From positions 1 to 6,435 of the forward strand of contig JAIRXY010000047.1 in NCBI GenBank assembly GCA_031268055.1: 6,435 nucleotides of DNA. The letters are read 5' to 3'. Of this stretch, positions 1 through 5,619 are shown piece after piece. Source of the DNA: Prevotellaceae bacterium. Its GTDB lineage: Bacteria; Bacteroidota; Bacteroidia; Bacteroidales; UBA932. The position numbers and the translations under genes were made by a program. Under the pieces are notes generated by a model. It worked only from the letters and a program-made list of their open reading frames with translations, was not told the origin of the DNA and did no database searches. Positions within the stretch are counted from its first letter, which is position 1; the number at the start of each line of letters is the position of its first letter.

Positions 1-1056
1 CAGGGCAAGGTTGAGCTCTTCGTAAAGGCGGAAGATGTTGTCGGGGTTGATGAACATGGAGAACTTTGCGCTGAAGCCGGCCTCCTCTCCGGCTAAGTAC
101 ACCGCCTCGCTTACCTGCCGATTTATGGCGAAATTTTCGCGTATCATTCGCTGGGCGTAGAGCAGGAAGTTCTTTTGCCACTCGCGCCCCTGCTCCGCTA
201 TTTTTGCGGCTTGCTGCACGAGCAGGATTATGTTCTCGGCTCTGCTGGCGTAGCTCAGCCGCATAAGCGTGGCAAACTGCTCAAAGTAATCGCGCTTTTC
301 GTCGCCCTGTCCGGCCATTCGCCGCGCCTCCACCACGCTTCCGTTGGCGAGGTGCGCCAGCGTGCTTGCTTCGTCCTGCGGCAGCGCAAATTCGCGCGCA
401 AGCATTGCCGCCAGCGCGTCGGCGCGCACGGGCGGTACGCTTACCAGCTGGGTGCGCGAGAGAATGGTTTTGAGCATCAGCCCCGAATTTTGGGCTACGA
501 ACAGGAAGAGCGTTTGGGCGGGCGGCTCCTCAATCAGCTTGAGCAGCTTGTTGGCGGCGGTGGCGTTCATGCGCTCGGGCAGCCACATTAGCAGCATCTT
601 GAACTTTCCCTCAAACGCCTTTAGCGAGAGCTTGCGCATGATGGCGTCGGCCTCGTGCGTGCTGATGTTGCCCTGCTTGTTCTCAAGGCCGATGGCTTCG
701 TACCAAGCGGGCTCGGTGATGTAGGGGTTTTGCTGTAGCGCCTGCCGCCACTGCTCCAGAAACATGTCGCTCACAGGATTTCTTCCGCCGGCCTTGGCGG
801 TGTTCACCGGAAAGGCAAAGTGCAAGTCGGGGTGCGCCAGCTTGTGCATCTTGACGCAGGCGCCGCAAACGCCGCATGCGTCGGCTTCGGAGGGATTTTC
901 GCACATGGCATACTGCGCGTAGGCCAGCGCCAGCGGCATGTTGCCGCTGCCCTCCTTGCCCAAAAACAGCTGCGCATGGCTCACGCGACCTTCGCGCGCA
1001 GCGTGCGTCAGCTTGCGCTTGAGCTCTTCCTGTCCTATGATTTCGCTAAACAACAT
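1..1056 (-). CDS. holB: DNA polymerase III subunit delta' (clamp loader), 3' end cut off by the window
   Basis: This is the delta' subunit of the clamp loader, which with delta and the tau/gamma subunits loads the sliding clamp onto primed DNA in the cytoplasm. 352 codons are visible without a stop; bacterial delta' proteins run to roughly 330-380 residues, so only a short C-terminal piece should be missing. The N-terminus reads MLFSEIIGQEELKRKL, followed by SHAQLFLGKEGSGNMPLA (26-43), a degenerate P-loop lacking the GKT/S step, as is usual for delta', which does not hydrolyse ATP. A zinc-binding set C52-x8-C61-x2-C64-x2-C67 follows. NKLLKLIEEPP (169-179) and LSRTQ (199-203) are the conserved AAA+ segments; the SRC motif has Thr in place of Cys. 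The ATG lies inside the 3' end of the upstream acyltransferase gene (11-bp overlap), so the two are probably cotranscribed and translationally coupled. The family call is firm. Confidence 0.94.
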   Translation of the reverse strand, partial: MLFSEIIGQEELKRKLTHAAREGRVSHAQLFLGKEGSGNMPLALAYAQYAMCENPSEADACGVCGACVKMHKLAHPDLHFAFPVNTAKAGGRNPVSDMFLEQWRQALQQNPYITEPAWYEAIGLENKQGNISTHEADAIMRKLSLKAFEGKFKMLLMWLPERMNATAANKLLKLIEEPPAQTLFLFVAQNSGLMLKTILSRTQLVSVPPVRADALAAMLAREFALPQDEASTLAHLANGSVVEARRMAGQGDEKRDYFEQFATLMRLSYASRAENIILLVQQAAKIAEQGREWQKNFLLYAQRMIRENFAINRQVSEAVYLAGEEAGFSAKFSMFINPDNIFRLYEELNLAL

Positions 1057-2260
1057 TTCGTGTACTTCGCAGTATGCTTGGGCATCGCTTAAACTCTTTT
1101 TCCTGTTTTTCCTTGTCGAACAGCAGGCGGTAGGTGGCGTGCGTTTTGTATATTTTTCCGCCCAGCTGCTGCTGAAAGCGCATCATTAGAGGGTTGAAAT
1201 CGCCCACCCAAGTGAGGTCAATGTCCTTGTAGGGAAATCCCTTGGCCAGGGCTACCTTGGCAAACTCCATCGCCAGCGCGCCTTCTACCCCCCGCCCCCT
1301 GAACTCGGGCACAATGCCAAACACCAGCCCCATAATGCGGCTACATACCTTTTTTACGCGGAGCAAATACCAGAATTTCAGCATTTTAATAAAGCTCATC
1401 CGGCCACCGCCAAGGCGCTTCACCACCTCGTTGATTTCGGGTATCTGCACAAAAAAGCCCACAGGCTCGCCGTCGTGGTAAGCAAACAGTATAAGCCGGT
1501 GGTCGATGATGGGCTTAATGGCCGCCAGCTCAGCTTCGGCTTGCTCGGGCGTCATAGGCTCTACGCCGGAGTGGTGCACCCAAGCGCGGTTGTAGACGCT
1601 GCGAAAATCTTGCGCAAACTTTGCCAGCTCGCGGCTGTTGGTGTGGCGAAAGGTGTAGCGCGGGTTGTCCGATACCCGCGCAGCTCGCTCGCGGATGCTG
1701 TTTGCTACGTCGTCCATCGAAATAGGGCGCAGGTACGAGTACTGGTAAAAGTAGTTTTTGAAGCCGTATTCCTCAAAAAAATCCTTGTAGTACGGCGGGT
1801 TGTAGGTCATGCCGTACGATGGCTGGGTGAATCCATCCACCAGCAATCCCCACCAGCGTTCGCGCCCGCCAAAGTTGACGGGGCCGTCTACAGCCTCCAT
1901 GCCGCGCACCTCCAACCACTGCCGGCACGCGTCGAGCAGCGAGAAGGCAGCCTCCCGGCAGCGGATGCACTCAAAAAAGCCCATTCCGCCCGTTGGCTGG
2001 TCGTTGAGGTAGGCCGTTTGGGGGTTAACGAATACCGCCACGCGCCCCACCAGCGCTCCGTTTTCGTCCTGAAGTATAAAGCGGGCGGCCTCGCCGCCGC
2101 CTTGCAGCAGCTTGTTTTTCCTATAGCAAAAAACGCTCTCCACGTCGCTATCTAACGGATGAACGTAATTCGGGTCGCTTTTGTACAGCGCCTTAGGAAA
2201 ATTCAAAAATGCCTGAGCCTGTCGCCTGCTGTTAACCTTTATGAGGGTATATGATGCCAT
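1046..2260 (-). CDS. GNAT-fold acyltransferase of the YghO / BcerS-like superfamily
   Basis: A 404-residue protein. The reading frame is open upstream to 2416, but the start MASYTLIKVN at 2260 is preferred: the extra 52 codons cover hairpin-rich, promoter-like DNA and do not look like protein. The N-terminal half holds SDPNYVHPLDSD (28-39), then DGPVNFGGRERWWGLLVDGF (125-144) and YGMTYNPPYYKDFFEEYGF (149-167), segments I recognise from a family common in Bacteroidota. The C-terminal half is a GNAT acyl-CoA-binding core with VPEFRGRGVEGAL (317-329); the last position of the R-x-x-G-x-G/A motif is Glu326. ATYRLLFDKEK (375-385) closes the fold. The superfamily includes E. coli YghO and the Caulobacter ceramide synthase bCerS, which N-acylates a sphingoid base. 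Membership rests on recalled motifs, and substrate is unknown: lipid N-acylation is possible, not shown. No signal peptide or clear membrane helix is seen; FWYLLRVKKV (296-305) is hydrophobic but too short. Confidence 0.82.
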   Translation of the reverse strand: MASYTLIKVNSRRQAQAFLNFPKALYKSDPNYVHPLDSDVESVFCYRKNKLLQGGGEAARFILQDENGALVGRVAVFVNPQTAYLNDQPTGGMGFFECIRCREAAFSLLDACRQWLEVRGMEAVDGPVNFGGRERWWGLLVDGFTQPSYGMTYNPPYYKDFFEEYGFKNYFYQYSYLRPISMDDVANSIRERAARVSDNPRYTFRHTNSRELAKFAQDFRSVYNRAWVHHSGVEPMTPEQAEAELAAIKPIIDHRLILFAYHDGEPVGFFVQIPEINEVVKRLGGGRMSFIKMLKFWYLLRVKKVCSRIMGLVFGIVPEFRGRGVEGALAMEFAKVALAKGFPYKDIDLTWVGDFNPLMMRFQQQLGGKIYKTHATYRLLFDKEKQEKEFKRCPSILRSTRNVV

Positions 2261-2271
2261 ATTCAGAGAGG

Positions 2272-2279
2272 CAAATTTA
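2272..2279 (-). promoter_or_regulatory. Putative Bacteroidota -7 promoter box for the acyltransferase-holB pair
   Basis: Read on the minus strand this is TAAATTTG, an exact match to the Bacteroidota -7 consensus TAnnTTTG. No good -33 TTG is found at the usual distance: a TTC sits 18 nt upstream and a TTG 25 nt upstream. If the box works, transcription would start near 2267, leaving a leader of only about 7 nt before the ATG at 2260. That nearly leaderless arrangement would also rule out the longer in-frame start at 2416. An exact match to six fixed bases in AT-rich DNA can occur by chance. Confidence 0.38.
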
Positions 2280-2388
2280 CATAAATTTCTGTAATGTGAA
2301 CGCTCAACTCCCCAATACCTCCCCCAAAAGGGAGCTATTATGCTTTGCATGAGGGAAAAATGTGAAGCGCAAAGCGAGAAAATGCATA

Positions 2389-2410
2389 GCTGCGCGGCAC
2401 GCCGCGTAGC
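2389..2410 (-). terminator. Strong hairpin, possible terminator of the carboxyltransferase-biotin carrier transcript
   Basis: Arms at 2389-2397 and 2402-2410 pair over 9 bp (one G-T wobble, the inner five pairs all G-C) around the 4-nt loop at 2398-2401. It begins 26 nt after the biotin carrier stop codon. On the minus strand it is followed by TATGCATTTTCTC, only modestly T-rich, so it is not a textbook intrinsic terminator. It may instead be an mRNA 3'-end stabiliser or part of an intergenic repeat. A 7-bp inverted repeat (2342-2348 with 2369-2375) and a 5-bp one (CTCCC/GGGAG near 2323-2338) lie further on in the same gap. Confidence 0.4.
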
Positions 2411-2436
2411 GTACACCTTGTCCGCAACGACAGCGC

Positions 2437-2769
2437 CTACGCCACTACCTCAAAAAGATTTGCCCCCTTTGGGAATCTATCCCCCTCGCCGACAAATATT
2501 TTTGCAACCTTTCCGTCGTGCGGAGCGAGCACGGCGTTGTGCATTTTCATGGCCACAAAAACAGCGAGCGTATCGCCAGCCTTTACCGGCTGCCCTTCTT
2601 TGACCAGCAGCTGGAGTATCGTACCGGGAATAAACGAGAGAACGATATTAGGATTTGGCTTTACCCATTTTTTTCGGTTAAGGTAGCGCTGGGTAACGTT
2701 GGTTGAGTATGCGGTATCTAATATGCACACCGAGCCGGGTATCAAATTTTGTTGATTTTTTTCTTGCAT
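2437..2769 (-). CDS. Biotin carboxyl carrier (biotin/lipoyl-attachment) protein
   Basis: A 110-residue carrier that holds biotin on a lysine and shuttles the carboxyl group between enzyme active sites. The biotinyl domain fills the C-terminal two thirds: FIPGTILQLLVKEGQPVKAGD (46-66), the attachment motif AMKM (73-76, biotinyl Lys75), then APHDGKVAKIFVGEGD (82-97). The residue before AMKM is Val rather than the usual Glu. The N-terminal part (LDTAYSTNVTQRYLNRKKW) resembles the head of stand-alone carriers that accompany acyl-CoA carboxylase beta subunits in Bacteroidales. The frame is also open from a GTG at 2802, giving 121 residues, but that GTG lies in a 13-bp tandem duplication. The ATG at 2769 follows an AT-rich stretch and gives a family-like start, so it is preferred with moderate certainty. 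The gene begins 39 bp after the carboxyltransferase stop, in one evident operon with it. Confidence 0.9.
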   Translation of the reverse strand: MQEKNQQNLIPGSVCILDTAYSTNVTQRYLNRKKWVKPNPNIVLSFIPGTILQLLVKEGQPVKAGDTLAVFVAMKMHNAVLAPHDGKVAKIFVGEGDRFPKGANLFEVVA

Positions 2770-2786
2770 AGTAACAATTTTAAATT

Positions 2787-2812
2787 CATACCTTGCTAAC
2801 ACACCTTGCTAA
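2787..2812 (-). repeat. 13-bp tandem duplication across the carboxyltransferase stop codon
   Basis: Two abutting 13-bp units, 2800-2812 (minus strand TTAGCAAGGTGTG) and 2787-2799 (TTAGCAAGGTATG), differ at one base. The first carries the TAG stop of the carboxyltransferase; the second carries a duplicate TAG. Each unit ends in a start-like triplet, GTG in the biotin carrier frame and ATG out of frame, after an AAGG that could act as a weak ribosome-binding site. The duplication lies entirely in the junction between the two cotranscribed genes. It affects which start the biotin carrier uses. Confidence 0.85.
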
Positions 2813-4350
2813 AATGGCGGGATACCATGCTTTCTCGACGGCATCTGCGCATTTTTGTTTACCGAAACCTGAATGGCGTGCAGCAAGAACTTGCGCGTAT
2901 CCTTCGGGTCAATCACCGAATCGATGTAGCCTTTGGAGGCAGCCACGTATGGGTTGGCAAACTTTTCGCGGTATTCGGCGACTTTCTGCTTGCGCATTTC
3001 CTCCGGATTTTCGGCCTCGGTGATTTCCTTCTTGAAAATGATGTTGGCAGCTCCCTCCGGCCCCATTACGGCAATCTCGGCGTTGGGCCACGCAAACACA
3101 AAGTCGGCGCGGAGGTGGCGCGAGTTCATGGCAATGTAGCCGCCGCCGTAGGCCTTACGCAGGATGACGGTAATTTTGGGTACGGTAGCTTCGCTGTAGG
3201 CGTACAGCATCTTTGCCCCGTGCCGGATAACGCCGGCATGCTCCTGATCAACGCCGGGCAGGTAGCCGGGCAAGTCCTCGAAGGTAACAAGGGGGATGTT
3301 GAACGCGTCGCAGTAGCGGATGAAGCGCGCCGCCTTGTCAGCCGAATCGCAATCCAGCACGCCGGCCATAACAAAGGGCTGGTTGGCCACAAATCCCACC
3401 GTATCGCCGTTGAGTCGGCCAAACCCAATGATGATGTTGGCTGCCCAGAGCTCCTGTACTTCAAAAAAATCGGAGCCGTCCACCACGGCGCGAATTACGT
3501 TGCGCACGTCGTAGGGCTGCGTGGCGTCTTCGGGCACTATTCGGTCTACCTTGTACTCGGGCTTTGGCTCGCGCGGCTCAAAGGCTAACGCCTTGCGCTG
3601 GTTGTGCCACGGGATAAAGGTGATGAGCCTCTTGATTTGCTCAAAGCACTCGGATTCGCTCCGGGCAAAAAAGTGAGCATTGCCGGTAAGCTCGCTGTGC
3701 ACGCGCGCTCCGCCCAGCTCCTCCATCGAAATTTCTTCGCCCAGCACAGTCTTAATCACCTCCGGCCCGGTGATGAACATTTTGGAGATGTTCTCCACCA
3801 CAAACACAAAGTCGGTGAGCGCCGGCGAGTACACGGCTCCTCCGGCGCAGGGGCCAAGGATGACCGATATTTGGGGAATAACGCCGCTGTTGAGCGTGTT
3901 GCGAAAGAAAATTTCGCCGTACCCGGCGAGCGAGTTTACGCCCTCCTGAATGCGGGCGCCGCCGGAATCGTTAATGCCGATGATGGGCATGCGCATTCGC
4001 AGCGCGTAATCCATAATTTTTGTAATTTTTCGGGCGTGCATCGAGCCGAGCGAGCCGCCTGCCACCGTGAAGTCCTGAGCATAAATGGCAATGGGCGATC
4101 CGTACAGCGTGCCCGTACCGATGATTACTCCGTCGCCGGCCAGCTTCTTATCCTGCATGCCAAAATCGCGCACATCGTGCTCCACAAACAGGTCGTACTC
4201 GTGAAACGAGCCTTCGTCTACAAGCAGCAAAATGCGCTCGCGCGCGGTGAGCTTGCCCATCGACTTCTGCTTGGCAATGGCTTGCTCTCCGCCGCCCTGC
4301 TGCGCCTCTTCCAGCTTTTTTTGCAGCTCTTCTACTTTTTGATTTTCCAT
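2809..4350 (-). CDS. Acyl-CoA carboxylase/decarboxylase carboxyltransferase subunit (PccB/MmdA family)
   Basis: A full-length 513-residue crotonase-fold carboxyltransferase that moves a carboxyl group between biotin and an acyl-CoA. The start MENQKVEELQKKLEEAQQ is a short coiled-coil-like head, followed by GGGEQAIAKQKSMGKLTARERI (19-40), typical of the family. The N-terminal half has NDSGGARIQEG (127-137) and GPCAGGAVYSPALTDF (166-181), forming one oxyanion hole. The C-terminal half has FEDLPGYLPG (357-366), KAYGGGYIAMNSRHL (399-413) and EIAVMGPEGAANIIFKKEI (425-443). The end RKHGIPPF matches the family terminus. Residue 406 is Ile where classical propionyl-CoA carboxylases have Asp, while the AANIIFKKEI stretch resembles methylmalonyl-CoA decarboxylase alpha and transcarboxylase 12S subunits. 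Its partner carrier protein is immediately downstream. Without a biotin carboxylase or Na+-pump subunit nearby, propionyl- or acetyl-CoA carboxylase, methylmalonyl-CoA decarboxylase and transcarboxylase all remain possible. A structured leader may lie upstream. Confidence 0.95.
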   Translation of the reverse strand: MENQKVEELQKKLEEAQQGGGEQAIAKQKSMGKLTARERILLLVDEGSFHEYDLFVEHDVRDFGMQDKKLAGDGVIIGTGTLYGSPIAIYAQDFTVAGGSLGSMHARKITKIMDYALRMRMPIIGINDSGGARIQEGVNSLAGYGEIFFRNTLNSGVIPQISVILGPCAGGAVYSPALTDFVFVVENISKMFITGPEVIKTVLGEEISMEELGGARVHSELTGNAHFFARSESECFEQIKRLITFIPWHNQRKALAFEPREPKPEYKVDRIVPEDATQPYDVRNVIRAVVDGSDFFEVQELWAANIIIGFGRLNGDTVGFVANQPFVMAGVLDCDSADKAARFIRYCDAFNIPLVTFEDLPGYLPGVDQEHAGVIRHGAKMLYAYSEATVPKITVILRKAYGGGYIAMNSRHLRADFVFAWPNAEIAVMGPEGAANIIFKKEITEAENPEEMRKQKVAEYREKFANPYVAASKGYIDSVIDPKDTRKFLLHAIQVSVNKNAQMPSRKHGIPPF

Positions 4351-4475
4351 ACTTTTGATTTTTTTTGTTTAAGCAACCTCGCATGCAGCCCCATCAACGG
4401 GGCTCAAAGCTTTGTCCTGCAAAGCGCACAAGCGCTTACTCAGGGCAAAAAGCGAGGTATTTTTACACTTTTTGC
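4351..4475 (-). promoter_or_regulatory. Possible structured 5' leader RNA of the carboxyltransferase gene
   Basis: The 125 nt before the start codon contain an unusual density of exact complementarity. In RNA order: GCAAAAAG (4475-4468) pairs with CUUUUUGC (4452-4445); ACCUCGC (4458-4452), mostly in that hairpin's loop, pairs with GCGAGGU (4382-4376), as a pseudoknot or as an outer closing helix; CCUG/CAGG (4444-4441 with 4419-4416) and AAGCGC/GCGCUU (4437-4432 with 4427-4422) form one arm with a UUGU loop; AGCCCC/GGGGCU (4404-4399 with 4392-4387) forms another. GCUUUG/CAAAGC (4425-4420 with 4414-4409) would form an alternative hairpin that excludes the first arm. The last 25 nt before the ATG are A-rich and unpaired. 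No known riboswitch was recognised, and no cobalamin-type box was seen. Helices are short, so chance is not excluded. Confidence 0.4.
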
Positions 4476-4479
4476 GCTG

Positions 4480-4487
4480 CAAGTATA
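4480..4487 (-). promoter_or_regulatory. Weak candidate -7 box for the carboxyltransferase operon
   Basis: On the minus strand this is TATACTTG, one mismatch from TAnnTTTG. No TTG is seen at the expected -33 spacing. It would place the transcript start near 4474, almost exactly at the first base of the leader's first hairpin, which is the main reason to list it. Confidence 0.22.
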
Positions 4488-4701
4488 GGCATTTATTGTG
4501 AAATATGTATGCTTATTTTTTTATGAACAGCCAAACGTGTTGGTAATCTGATAGCGCTGTTGATAAAATGTTTATAATCAATGCTGGTTAACACTATTCG
4601 GTAATTTTATGCAAATCTGCGTACTTTTCGCTTCTTTTTGAGAATTTTTTGCGCTGTGAAGTCGGGTACAGCTAAAAATCGCGCCTGCAGGAGGGCAAAG
4701 C
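4488..4701. other. AT-rich intergenic DNA between cysE and the carboxyltransferase gene
   Basis: About 214 bp with no convincing gene on either strand. It holds a perfect inverted repeat TTGAT-N12-ATCAA (4560-4564 and 4577-4581) that could be an operator, and an 11-bp sequence TTTTTGCGCTG (4646-4656) that recurs at 4469-4479. No clear terminator for cysE is visible: the DNA just after its stop contains only the short palindrome CCTGCAGG (4684-4691) and a run of five T. The stretch probably carries the upstream promoter region of the carboxyltransferase operon. Confidence 0.5.
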
Positions 4702-5496
4702 TCAAATTACGTAGTCGTCAAATATTTGGTCCATGCTGTCGGCGGGCTCGGAAATTGCAATGTTGCCCTTGTGTGTTGCCGGCACGCCGGCGGCAATGCT
4801 GTGGGGAGGCACCGCGTGCAGCACCACGCTCCCCGCGCCAATAACAGAGCCTTCGCCCACCACAATGTTTCCCAGCACCGTTGCCCCAGCGCCCAGCAGG
4901 CAGCTTCTCTTAATGGTTGGGTGTCGCCGTCCCGTTTCCTTCCCTGTTCCGCCCAGGGTAACCCCGTGGAGGATGGAAACGTTGTCCTCAATGACGGCGG
5001 TTTCTCCCACCACAAGCCCCGTGGCGTGGTCAATAAAGATTCCCTTGCCTATCTGTGCGGCGGGGTGAATGTCCACGCCGTAGAGCTGCGATACCCGGCT
5101 CTGGATGTAGCAGGCGAGGTAGCGCTGCCCGTCCAGCCACAGCCTGTGGGCAACACGGTGCAGCTCCAGCGAGTGGTAACCTTTGTAGAACAAAAATGGC
5201 TCCAGAAAATTTCCGGTGGCGGGGTCTTTATCAACTATTGTTGCGAGGTCGTACATGGCGTTTTGCGCAATGCTCTTGTCCCTCTCCATCGCCTCTGCTA
5301 TGGCCTGATGCAGGTTGATGCCTTCGTGCACAAAGAGGCAGCGGTTGGCAAGTATTGCCGTGAGCGCCAGCTCAAAGCTGCTGTGCTCAATGACCATTTG
5401 CTTCAGCAAGCTGCCCAGAAGCGGCTCCTTTTCGGCAGCCCTGACAGCTTCCTTTCGTAGCGCTTCCCAGCCAATACTATAATCGTTCTTCTCCAT
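4702..5496 (-). CDS. cysE: Serine O-acetyltransferase
   Basis: CysE transfers an acetyl group from acetyl-CoA to L-serine, giving O-acetylserine for cysteine synthesis in the cytoplasm. The 264 residues match the long, E. coli-type enzyme (273 residues). An alpha-helical N-terminal domain (about 1-140) includes FYKGYHSLELHRVAHRLW (103-120). The left-handed beta-helix of hexapeptide repeats runs from VDIHPAAQIGKG (141-152) to about 240. Residues aligned with the E. coli catalytic set are present one position earlier: Asp142, His157 (in IDHATG) and His192 (in RRHPTI); Asp91 and Asp156 match the serine-binding acids. VPPHSIAAGVPA (229-240) is the conserved exit motif. The C-terminus DYVI ends in Ile, the residue that enters the CysK active site in the cysteine synthase complex. 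The gene stands alone between 123-bp and 351-bp gaps; no cysK is in view. Feedback inhibition by cysteine is expected from the family. Confidence 0.98.
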   Translation of the reverse strand: MEKNDYSIGWEALRKEAVRAAEKEPLLGSLLKQMVIEHSSFELALTAILANRCLFVHEGINLHQAIAEAMERDKSIAQNAMYDLATIVDKDPATGNFLEPFLFYKGYHSLELHRVAHRLWLDGQRYLACYIQSRVSQLYGVDIHPAAQIGKGIFIDHATGLVVGETAVIEDNVSILHGVTLGGTGKETGRRHPTIKRSCLLGAGATVLGNIVVGEGSVIGAGSVVLHAVPPHSIAAGVPATHKGNIAISEPADSMDQIFDDYVI

Positions 5497-5521
5497 TGCT
5501 TACGCTTTAATTATTTTTCAA

Positions 5522-5530
5522 CAAAAATTA
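5522..5530 (-). promoter_or_regulatory. Weak candidate promoter box for cysE
   Basis: On the minus strand TAATTTTTG resembles the Bacteroidota -7 element but with three rather than two bases between TA and TTTG. It would give a transcript start near 5516 and a leader of about 20 nt before the cysE ATG, whose upstream sequence is A-rich with no Shine-Dalgarno motif. No clear -33 element was found, and cysE could instead be read from the upstream dehydrogenase transcript across the 123-bp gap. Confidence 0.25.
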
Positions 5531-5619
5531 TACTGCCCGATATCCACCCGTAAGCTGAAGCATACGATTAATAAAGCGCCGTCGCTGTGGGACTTGTCGC
5601 GGAGCGTTTTGGAATTGCC

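Noticed and set aside
1475..2155. Plus-strand reading frame of 226 codons opposite the acyltransferase gene
   Set aside because: Antisense shadow of a well-supported gene, with no ribosome-binding site or domain.
2261..2416. N-terminal extension of the acyltransferase from the ATG at 2416
   Set aside because: The 52 extra codons run through inverted repeats and a promoter-like TAAATTTG box and lack family similarity; the start at 2260 gives the expected N-terminus.
2806..3588. Plus-strand reading frame of 260 codons opposite the carboxyltransferase 3' half
   Set aside because: Same reason: a mirror of the real coding strand with no recognisable protein features.
4376..4475. Adenosylcobalamin riboswitch before a methylmalonyl-CoA-type gene
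   Set aside because: It would make sense biologically, but the characteristic conserved cobalamin-box core is absent and the region is too short.
3604..4488. Long plus-strand reading frame (294 codons) opposite the carboxyltransferase gene
   Set aside because: It is antisense to a gene with unmistakable family motifs, and its translation shows no domain or plausible fold; GC-biased third positions of the real gene keep the opposite frame open.
4646..4656. Direct repeat TTTTTGCGCTG shared with 4469-4479
   Set aside because: Eleven bases with a T-run in AT-rich DNA can recur by chance, and flanks do not match; noted only within the intergenic description.
4638..4844. Small plus-strand gene near the 3' end of cysE
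   Set aside because: An arginine- and cysteine-rich 68-residue translation that mostly overlaps cysE antisense, with no supporting signal.
4726..5460. Plus-strand reading frame of 244 codons opposite cysE
   Set aside because: Fully antisense to cysE, whose catalytic residues are intact; its translation has no recognisable motif.
5560..5590. Terminator after the dehydrogenase gene
   Set aside because: Only a 4-bp stem (AGCG/CGCT) with a short T-rich tail is visible, too weak to call.
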